9,956 bases of DNA from Gemmatimonadota bacterium (GTDB taxonomy: Bacteria; Gemmatimonadota; Gemmatimonadetes; Palauibacterales; Palauibacteraceae), in the NCBI GenBank assembly GCA_030601615.1, contig JAUVTH010000038.1, positions 1 through 9,956 on the forward strand, written 5' to 3'. This document shows positions 1 to 5,338 of the stretch, piece after piece. Position numbers and translations under genes: made by a program. The notes beneath the pieces were generated by a model, which was not told the origin of the DNA, ran no database searches, and saw nothing but the letters and a program-made list of their open reading frames with translations. Position 1 is the first letter of the stretch; the number at the start of each line of letters is the position of its first letter.

Positions 1-1131
1 AGATCCCGACGGACGCTCGGCCACCATGGGAGCCGAAGTCTCTCGCATCGGCGCGGGGCGACCTGCCGACGGCGTGTCGGGCCCGGCCGGCCTGGGGTCC
101 GGGGCCAGACCGGGAGCACTGCTTACAGCGGCCAAACGCGCCCGAACGGCCCCCGCGAGCGCCTCGCGGACCCGCATCGGATCGCTGAAACGGACCTCGG
201 CCTTCGCGGGGTGCACGTTGACATCCACACCGTCGCCCGTGAGTCGCAGATACAAGACGAACGTGGGCCGCAGGCCCGGCGCCACCGTCGTCCGATACGC
301 GTCATCCACCGCCCGCACCAGGGTCGGATCGCGGAACGGCCTCCCGTTGACGAACAGGTAGCGTCGCCCGCCGCTTGGGCGAGCCGCATCCGGGCGCTGA
401 ACAAGGCCTCCGACGCGGATCCCGTTCACCTCGTCGTCCAACTCCAACAGCTGCCCGGCCTCGTCCGGTCCCCAGACCGCCGCCACTCTCTCTGCCGGGC
501 TCAAGGCCGCCGGCAGATCCAACAGCTCCCTACCGTTCGACTCCAGGTGGAATGCCGTCCGCAGGTGTGACAGCGCGAGCAGCAGGACCGCCTCACTGAC
601 CGCGCGCGTCTCCGCACCGGCGGCTCGCAGGAACTTCGCGCGCGCGGGAACGGTCTGAAACAGGGAACGCACGGTCACCGTGGTCCCAGGACGCCGCGCG
701 ATCTCATCCGCCGACACGACGCGTCCTCCGGTGACGCGAATCCTCGTCGCCGGACCGCCATCCGCCGGAGCCGTCTCCATCTCGAACCGGCTCACGGCGG
801 CGATTGATGGCAGGGCCTCGCCACGGAAGCCGAACGAGGCGACGCCCTGGAGATCCTCCGCCGTCCGAATCTTGCTCGTCGCGTGTCGATCCAGCGCCAG
901 AAGAGCATCCGGCCGGCTCATTCCCTCGCCGTCATCAGCGACACGGATGAAGGTCTTCCCCCCGTTGCGAAGCTCGATCCGCACCGACCGCGCTCCCGCA
1001 TCGAGCGCGTTCTCGATGAGCTCTTTCACGACCGACGCTGGACGCTCGACTACCTCGCCCGCAGCGATCTGGTTCGCGACGTGATCGGGGAGGATCCGGA
1101 CCCGGCGGCTCGTATCCGATGAGCCGCTCAC
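1..1131 (-). CDS. mutL: DNA mismatch repair protein MutL, N-terminal part (gene continues past the left edge)
   Basis: MutL couples mismatch recognition by MutS to strand incision or unwinding in methyl-directed or nick-directed repair. The 377 codons seen cover the GHKL-type ATPase domain and the second (S5-like) transducer domain. Visible motifs: NQIAAGEVVERPASVVKEL from residue 20, then IENALDAG to residue 46, with the expected catalytic Glu37 and Mg-binding Asn41; DDGEGM at 66-71; the ATP-lid motif GFRGEAL at 101-107; and VDVNVHPAK at about 302-310, which closes the S5-like domain. After about residue 335 a Pro/Ala/Gly-rich stretch begins, the usual linker to the C-terminal dimerisation domain, which is outside the window; whether that domain carries the endonuclease motif cannot be told. 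I chose the GTG start at 1129-1131 because it lies just before the conserved N-terminus, overlaps the tatD stop as GTGA, and has GAGGTG (1137-1142) five bases upstream. No in-frame stop was found. Confidence 0.95.
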   Translation of the reverse strand, partial: MSGSSDTSRRVRILPDHVANQIAAGEVVERPASVVKELIENALDAGARSVRIELRNGGKTFIRVADDGEGMSRPDALLALDRHATSKIRTAEDLQGVASFGFRGEALPSIAAVSRFEMETAPADGGPATRIRVTGGRVVSADEIARRPGTTVTVRSLFQTVPARAKFLRAAGAETRAVSEAVLLLALSHLRTAFHLESNGRELLDLPAALSPAERVAAVWGPDEAGQLLELDDEVNGIRVGGLVQRPDAARPSGGRRYLFVNGRPFRDPTLVRAVDDAYRTTVAPGLRPTFVLYLRLTGDGVDVNVHPAKAEVRFSDPMRVREALAGAVRARLAAVSSAPGLAPDPRPAGPDTPSAGRPAPMRETSAPMVAERPSGS

Positions 1132-1901
1132 GCCGGCACCTCGACGCCGTAGAGTCGGCACGCGTTCTCGAGCGTGCGTCGCGCCACCTCTTCCGCGTCC
1201 TCACCCCGTATCCCGCCCAGCGCAGCACACGTGTGTCCCACCAGTCCAGGCTCGTTGCGCCGTCCGCGCATCGGAACAGGCGCGAGGTACGGGCTGTCCG
1301 TCTCCACCAGCAGACGATCCGCCGGCACCCGTCGCACGAGATCGGCGCCTTCGAACTTCCTGAATGTGACGATTCCCGAGAACGACACGTACCACCCGGC
1401 GTCCAGACCCGCCTCGAGAAGCGCCGCACCGCCCGAGAAGCAGTGAAGCACACCGCCCACGCGCCCCGAAAACTCACGGATGAAACAAATGGTGTCCGCG
1501 TCGGCGGAGCGGGAGTGTACGACGACCGGCAGCCCCGCTTCCGAGGCCAGTTCGAGCTGAGCTTCGAAGCTCGCGGCCTGCTCGGCTCGGGGAGAGTTGT
1601 CGTAGAAGTAATCGAGCCCGGTCTCGCCGATGGCCACGACCGACGGCTCCGCCGCGAGCGAACGGAGATCTGACAAGAGCTCCGACGTGTAGCCCCGGGC
1701 TTCGTGCGGATGCAACCCTGCCGTCGCCCAGATACCCTCGTAACGATGAGCGAGGTCGATTGCCTGGCGCGCGTCGCCGGGATTCGACGCCACGGTTACC
1801 ATTCCGGCCACACCCGCCTCGCGGGCCCGGGCGATCGTCTCGTCCCTGTCCACCGCGAAGGCGGCGTCGGTGAGATGTAGATGGCTGTCGAAGAGCTTCA
1901 C
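1128..1901 (-). CDS. tatD: TatD-family metal-dependent hydrolase (3'-5' DNase type)
   Basis: TatD proteins are cytoplasmic TIM-barrel metallohydrolases; characterised members are Mg-dependent 3'-5' exonucleases linked to DNA repair or quality control. The 257-residue length is normal. Motifs in order: DSHLHL at 5-10 (metal ligands His7 and His9), GETGLDYFY at 92-100 (Glu93), VVHSR at 127-131 (His129), HCFSGG at 153-158 (His153), ETDSPYLAP at 200-208 (Asp202) and RRNEP at 214-218. All expected ligands are present, so the enzyme should be active. The start is a GTG only four codons before the first metal motif; no upstream in-frame start fits better and no clear Shine-Dalgarno site precedes it. 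The stop overlaps the mutL start by four bases, so the two are probably translationally coupled. The family also includes YcfH/YjjV-like paralogues, so the symbol denotes the family rather than a proven orthologue. Confidence 0.93.
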   Translation of the reverse strand: MKLFDSHLHLTDAAFAVDRDETIARAREAGVAGMVTVASNPGDARQAIDLAHRYEGIWATAGLHPHEARGYTSELLSDLRSLAAEPSVVAIGETGLDYFYDNSPRAEQAASFEAQLELASEAGLPVVVHSRSADADTICFIREFSGRVGGVLHCFSGGAALLEAGLDAGWYVSFSGIVTFRKFEGADLVRRVPADRLLVETDSPYLAPVPMRGRRNEPGLVGHTCAALGGIRGEDAEEVARRTLENACRLYGVEVPA

Positions 1902-1941
1902 CAGCGCGAGACCGTCAGTTCGAGCGGTAGCAGGGCACGCG

Positions 1942-1965
1942 GTGGCGGCAGCGGAGAGCCGCCAC
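1942..1965 (-). terminator. Hairpin in the secF-tatD gap, possible weak terminator or processing site
   Basis: An 8-bp perfect inverted repeat (gtggcggc at 1942-1949, gccgccac at 1958-1965) with an 8-base loop starts 20 bases after the secF stop and lies in the 84-base gap before tatD. There is no T-tract on its downstream (lower-coordinate) side, so it does not match a classical intrinsic terminator. It could slow polymerase, stabilise the secDF 3' end, or be chance in GC-rich DNA. The rest of the gap (1902-1985) shows no recognisable promoter. Confidence 0.25.
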
Positions 1966-1985
1966 GCCGCCGTCCGCGTGTTCGA

Positions 1986-2885
1986 TCAGCGGCGGGCCTT
2001 CTTTTCCTTGCGGCGCGACCGCTCTTCGATCTCGAGCAACGTCGGAGACGCCACGAAGATCGAGGAATACGTACCGATCACGATACCGATAATCAGCACC
2101 AGGGCGAACGGGCGCACAACCGCTCCACCCAGGATGAACAGGGCCAGCAGGGTTGCCAGCGTTGTGCCACTGGTAAGCACGGTACGCGGCAAGGTCTCGT
2201 TGATGCTGGAGTTGATGATGTCCTCGTACTTGTCCTTGCGGCGTTTCTTGAGGTTTTCGCGGATGCGGTCGAACACGACGATCGTATCGTTCAACGAGTA
2301 CCCCAGAATAGTCAGGATCGCCGCGACGGTCGCCAGCGTGATTTCGATGTTCAGCAGGGAAATGAAGCCAATGGCAATCGTAATGTCGTGGAACGTGGCG
2401 ATGATCGCCGCGACCCCGAAGCGCCACTCGAAGCGGAAGGCCAGATAAATGAGAGTGAGCGCGAACGACATCAGGATCGCGAGCCCAGCTTTCCTCTGCA
2501 GCTCGGAACCGACCTTCGGCCCGACCGCGTCGGTGCTCATCGTGAACCCGTCGATGCCGTAGGTCTCGTGCAGTAGACCGCTCACCTCTTCGACGATGCC
2601 CTCGAAGTCCTGCGTTCGGATCAGGAACTCATTCGAGCCGCCGAACTGCTGGATCTGCGCGTTCTCCATCCCGGCCGCAGACAAGATGCTTCTCAGTTCG
2701 CCCACGGACGTTTCCTGGGCGAACTCCACCTGGATCAGCGTGCCACCCGTGAAGTCAACGCCGTAGCGCGGGCCTCCGTGAAGGACGAGCGATATTACGC
2801 CAACCAGGATCAGCGCTCCCGACACCATGTACGCGCGCTTCCGCATTGACAGGAAGTCGAAGTCCGCGTTTCTGAAGAATCTCAT
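1986..2885 (-). CDS. secF: Protein translocase subunit SecF
   Basis: SecF pairs with SecD in the inner membrane and uses the proton gradient to help pull preproteins through SecYEG. The 299 residues match a stand-alone SecF. One N-terminal helix (about 19-36) is followed by the periplasmic P4 region, which opens with YGVDFTGGTLIQVEF at 41-55, the family signature. Five further helices follow at about 134-152, 157-178, 183-205, 239-255 and 259-281. TFHDITIAIGF (164-174) and LNDTIVVFDRIREN (198-211) are the conserved membrane motifs, and INETLPRTVLTS (228-239) is the usual loop. The C-terminus is very basic (EERSRRKEKKARR), typical of the cytoplasmic tail. The ATG lies 12 bases after the secD stop with no strong Shine-Dalgarno site, which suggests coupling to secD translation. 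Confidence 0.97.
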   Translation of the reverse strand: MRFFRNADFDFLSMRKRAYMVSGALILVGVISLVLHGGPRYGVDFTGGTLIQVEFAQETSVGELRSILSAAGMENAQIQQFGGSNEFLIRTQDFEGIVEEVSGLLHETYGIDGFTMSTDAVGPKVGSELQRKAGLAILMSFALTLIYLAFRFEWRFGVAAIIATFHDITIAIGFISLLNIEITLATVAAILTILGYSLNDTIVVFDRIRENLKKRRKDKYEDIINSSINETLPRTVLTSGTTLATLLALFILGGAVVRPFALVLIIGIVIGTYSSIFVASPTLLEIEERSRRKEKKARR

Positions 2886-2897
2886 ATCAGGACCGTG

Positions 2898-4586
2898 TCA
2901 GATGCTCAGGGGCTCGGTCGGCGAGCGCCGCTCGAGGTATATGAGGAAGAACGTCCGGGTCACGTACAACGCAGTGAAGAAGGACGCGATGATTCCGATG
3001 ACCAGCGTGACGGCAAACCCACGGATCGGTCCGGTGCCGAACTGGTAAAGAATCGCCGCCACGATCAACGTGGTCAGGTTGGCGTCAACGATCGCCGACA
3101 ACGCCTGGGCGAACCCGGCATCCACTGCCGTCCGGGGTGTCTTTCCCGCATCCGATTCCTCGCGTATCCGCTCGAATATCAGGACGTTCGCGTCCACCGC
3201 CATGCCGACCGACAGGATGAGCCCGGCGATTCCCGGAAGAGTCAAGGTCGCACCCAGGCCAGCGAGCCCGCCCAATACCAGGAGCACGTAGACGCCCAGG
3301 GCGGCTACCGCCATCACGCCCGTGACCCGGTAGTACCAGATCATGAGCAGGACCACGCCGACGATCCCGATGATCAACGCGTTCCGGCCCTGGCGAATCG
3401 AATCGGCACCGAGCGATGCGCTCACAGACCGCTCTTCGACGACCTTGATCGGCATCGGCAGGGCGCCCGCCCGCAGCACCAGGGCGAGGTCCTGGGCCTC
3501 CTGGAAGCTCGATCCCCCACCCATCTCGATCTGGGCCCGACGACTGAGCATCTGCCGGATCACGGGCGCGCTCTGCACTTTCTGATCGAGCACGATCGCC
3601 ATGTAACGTCCGACATTCGGCGCCGTGCCACGCTCGAACACGCGGGATCCGCGCCGGGTGGTCTCGAACGGCACGTACGGCTGGTTGAACTGCGGATCCC
3701 GGGACGCCGGGCCCGCGTCCGCCAGCAGATCTCCGGTCAGGATCGCGTCGGCCTCCAGCACGTAGAGCTCGCGGTACGCCCCTCCGCCAGCCGATGTCGG
3801 CTTGGCTCCCCAACGGAGTTGCGTGTTCCGCGGCAGGGCCTTCGCCAGGGCTTCGGTGGCCAGGTAGCGTTCCACGGTGGGCACATCCTCTTCGGCCACG
3901 AGCAGGATGCCGGGATTGCCCGACTCGAGAAGGAGGCTCGTCAGGGGCCGTAGGTTTGGCTCCCCGGTGTCCTGCTCCGGCGCAGCTGCTTCCCCGGCCG
4001 TGTCGGCGACCGTGCTGTCGGCGGCCTGTCCCCCTGTCGTGTCGGCCTGCGCTGCGGCCGTATCCTCAACCGTGCCGAGAATATCAATGATGAGGGGAGT
4101 CTCCGGTTCGATCTCTTCCACACCGGCGTCGCGCAGGTTCTCGGCCCCGAGCTCCAGGACGATGCCGCGGTCGATCCGCGGGAGTGAGTTCCGGAAGCTG
4201 TCATCCTCGCGAACGAGCTTGAACTCCAGGAACGCGGTTCGCTCCACGATCGCCTTCGCCCGCTCGGGATCGTCGATGCCGGCCAGCTCGACGATGATCC
4301 GGTCGTGCCCCACGCGCTGAATCGTGGGCTCACGAACGCCGAACTCGTCGATCCGGTTGCGGATCGTAGTCAGGATCCGCTCGAGTGCGTCGGCCCGTCC
4401 CTCTTGCGTGAGCGTACCGTCGGGATCGTCGACCTCCACGGCCAGGTGCATTCCACCCTGCAGGTCGAGGCCGAGATTGATGGACGGGACCTTCTCACCG
4501 GTAGGCCCTGTCTTTGGGATCAGGGCGTACACGCTGACGATGATGAGTCCCAGTATGACCAGGAGTCTGTTTCGAATTGTACGCAT
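2898..4586 (-). CDS. secD: Protein translocase subunit SecD
   Basis: SecD is the larger subunit of the SecDF accessory motor of the Sec translocon. The 562 residues begin with one helix (8-23), then the periplasmic P1 region holding the signature NLGLDLQGGMHLAVEV (37-52), a substrate-contacting head with LTGDLLADAGPA (283-294), the segment RYMAIVLDQKVQSAPVI (327-343) and LRAGALPMPIKVVEERSV (371-388). Five helices then lie between 402 and 549, with the conserved GMAVDANVLIFERIREE (461-477) containing the proton-path Asp465, and DANLTT (501-506). Residues about 172-210 are an acidic, Ala/Thr/Asp-rich low-complexity stretch not part of the core fold. The ATG at 4584-4586 gives the canonical MR..NR-type N-terminus; the only purine-rich site (GAGGA) is rather far upstream. 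secF follows after 12 bases. yajC is not adjacent. Confidence 0.97.
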   Translation of the reverse strand: MRTIRNRLLVILGLIIVSVYALIPKTGPTGEKVPSINLGLDLQGGMHLAVEVDDPDGTLTQEGRADALERILTTIRNRIDEFGVREPTIQRVGHDRIIVELAGIDDPERAKAIVERTAFLEFKLVREDDSFRNSLPRIDRGIVLELGAENLRDAGVEEIEPETPLIIDILGTVEDTAAAQADTTGGQAADSTVADTAGEAAAPEQDTGEPNLRPLTSLLLESGNPGILLVAEEDVPTVERYLATEALAKALPRNTQLRWGAKPTSAGGGAYRELYVLEADAILTGDLLADAGPASRDPQFNQPYVPFETTRRGSRVFERGTAPNVGRYMAIVLDQKVQSAPVIRQMLSRRAQIEMGGGSSFQEAQDLALVLRAGALPMPIKVVEERSVSASLGADSIRQGRNALIIGIVGVVLLMIWYYRVTGVMAVAALGVYVLLVLGGLAGLGATLTLPGIAGLILSVGMAVDANVLIFERIREESDAGKTPRTAVDAGFAQALSAIVDANLTTLIVAAILYQFGTGPIRGFAVTLVIGIIASFFTALYVTRTFFLIYLERRSPTEPLSI

Positions 4587-4622
4587 GGAAACGGGCCAGT
4601 CCTCTACCCGGGTGCCCTCCGC

Positions 4623-4649
4623 ACGGAGCCGGCCCTGTGCCGGCTCCGT
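4623..4649 (-). terminator. Perfect 11-bp hairpin between the efflux operon and secD
   Basis: acggagccggc (4623-4633) and gccggctccgt (4639-4649) form a perfect 11-bp GC-rich stem with a 5-base loop. It lies 57 bases after the stop of the small membrane-protein gene and 36 bases before the secD ATG. No T-run follows on either strand, so a classical intrinsic terminator is not proven. Function as a terminator of the efflux operon or as a structured leader in the secD mRNA are both possible. It is the strongest inverted repeat I noticed in the non-coding parts of the window. Confidence 0.4.
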
Positions 4650-4662
4650 TCATAAGCGGCGC

Positions 4663-4691
4663 AAGGTACGGAGGAACCACCCGAATGAAAA
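4663..4691 (-). promoter_or_regulatory. Candidate promoter for secD-secF
   Basis: On the minus strand TTTTCA (4691-4686) and TACCTT (4668-4663) are separated by exactly 17 bases. The match to a sigma-70 type consensus is partial (four of six and three of six). It lies in the 120-base gap just after the 70-residue gene, where a promoter for secDF would be expected. Initiation here would place the 11-bp hairpin at the very start of the secD leader. This is a pattern judgement; other placements, such as TTATGA at 4655-4650, are possible. The remainder of the gap shows nothing else. Confidence 0.25.
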
Positions 4692-4706
4692 GACTGCGGA
4701 TCGGCC

Positions 4707-4919
4707 TCAGACGTCGCTTCGGCTCCCGGTTTCCCTGTGAATGCCTGTCCAGCGCAGAATGTCCTCCATCAGACACCAGCCAGTCAGTGCCGACTGAAGC
4801 AGGTTGACGCCTACAAAGGCTGTGAACAGAAGCCACCACGGACTCACCCAGTGCGCCAACGCGAGGCTGAGGAGCACGTTCGTGCCCGCGACGAGCCTGA
4901 TCTTTCTATCCATTGTCAT
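4707..4919 (-). CDS. Small two-helix membrane protein, DUF2892/YgaP-like transmembrane domain
   Basis: A 70-residue protein starting MTMDRKIRLVAGTNVLLSLA. Two hydrophobic segments (about 8-24 and 28-46) are separated by a short WVSPWW turn, and FTAFVGVNLLQSALTGWC at 32-49 matches the DUF2892 family pattern (inner-membrane YgaP-like domain, in which a TGxCP sequence is common; here Cys49 is kept but the following Pro is Leu). The family function is unknown; in YgaP the same helices carry a rhodanese domain, absent here. The start was set at 4919 because AAAGGAG (4934-4928) lies eight bases upstream; an in-frame extension to 4991 would add a non-family N-terminus and overlap the PII-like gene. 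As last gene after the RND pump it probably belongs to that operon. The polar C-terminus (about 57-70) looks soluble. Confidence 0.85.
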   Translation of the reverse strand: MTMDRKIRLVAGTNVLLSLALAHWVSPWWLLFTAFVGVNLLQSALTGWCLMEDILRWTGIHRETGSRSDV

Positions 4920-4927
4920 TGAAGCAA

Positions 4928-4934
4928 CTCCTTT
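4928..4934 (-). promoter_or_regulatory. Shine-Dalgarno site deciding the start of the DUF2892 gene
   Basis: AAAGGAG on the minus strand, eight bases before the ATG at 4919-4917. It supports this start over the in-frame upstream one at 4991. Positions 4920-4980 otherwise hold only a short palindrome (ccggatccgg, 4953-4962) and a possible nine-codon reading frame. Confidence 0.75.
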
Positions 4935-4980
4935 TGATCGGACATGGTTGTCCCGGATCCGGCTTCCACCTGCCGGAAGG

Positions 4981-5313
4981 TCAGTCCGCACTCTCGGCCT
5001 GAGCCGGGTGCTGGCACCTGCATGCCGCAGCGTCCTCGACCCCGAGCAGGAACGCCCGGATCGGGTGCCTGGGATCCTCCACGGCCGTGCATTCCTGCAC
5101 CCCGGCCAGCACGCGCCTGGCCGTCTCGTCCTCCGCGAAGATGATGATCATCTCGGAACGGTAGGCCGCTCCCTCTCCGTACCAGCCAGCGGACCCGGCG
5201 GGGCCGTGGCCCTCCACGGCCATCCGCGTGAAGCTCGTAACGTCGAGCTCCGCGAGCATTCGGTCGACACACTTCTCGTCTCCCTCGAGATACGTCAGCA
5301 TGACCAGCTTCAT
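4981..5313 (-). CDS. PII/CutA-like small protein associated with an RND transporter (PG0541-type)
   Basis: A 110-residue soluble protein with no signal peptide. The N-terminus MKLVMLTYLEGDEKCVDRML, a Gly-rich loop (GHGPAGSAGWYGEG, 35-48), the hydrophobic strand MIIIFAEDE (55-63) followed by an amphipathic helix (ETARRVLAGVQE, 63-74), and a final strand IRAFLLGVED (85-94) fit the ferredoxin-like fold of PII-related proteins, and resemble the small transporter-associated group typified by PG0541 that sits beside RND permeases. PII-like proteins usually form trimers that sense small ligands or metals, so a sensing or pump-modulating role is inferred, not shown. Unusual is a 16-residue tail with CRCQH (98-102), plus Cys15 and Cys75, which might bind metal. 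The start has AAAAGGA (5328-5322) eight bases upstream, and the gene begins 25 bases after the permease stop. The family assignment is by pattern from memory. Confidence 0.8.
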   Translation of the reverse strand: MKLVMLTYLEGDEKCVDRMLAELDVTSFTRMAVEGHGPAGSAGWYGEGAAYRSEMIIIFAEDETARRVLAGVQECTAVEDPRHPIRAFLLGVEDAAACRCQHPAQAESAD

Positions 5314-5321
5314 CGGTTTCG

Positions 5322-5328
5322 TCCTTTT
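5322..5328 (-). promoter_or_regulatory. Shine-Dalgarno site of the PII-like gene
   Basis: AAAAGGA on the minus strand, eight bases before the ATG at 5313-5311, in the 25-base gap after the permease stop. It confirms the start and indicates independent initiation rather than strict coupling to the permease. Confidence 0.7.
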
Positions 5329-5338
5329 GCTCCGACGC

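Noticed and set aside
2895..3953. A 352-codon open frame on the plus strand, antisense to secD
   Set aside because: Same reason: low-complexity charged composition, no motif, and full overlap with a clear secD.
4953..4962. Palindrome ccggatccgg in the gap after the PII-like gene, as an operator
   Set aside because: A 10-base palindrome is frequent in GC-rich DNA and no promoter lies beside it.
4920..4991. N-terminal extension of the DUF2892 protein to an ATG at 4991
   Set aside because: The extra 24 residues are polar and unlike the family, and the Shine-Dalgarno site at 4934-4928 points to the ATG at 4919.
4916..5272. A 118-codon minus-strand frame overlapping the PII-like gene
   Set aside because: It is rich in Arg/Gly and motif-free, while the overlapping frame at 4981-5313 shows a recognisable fold and a good ribosome-binding site.
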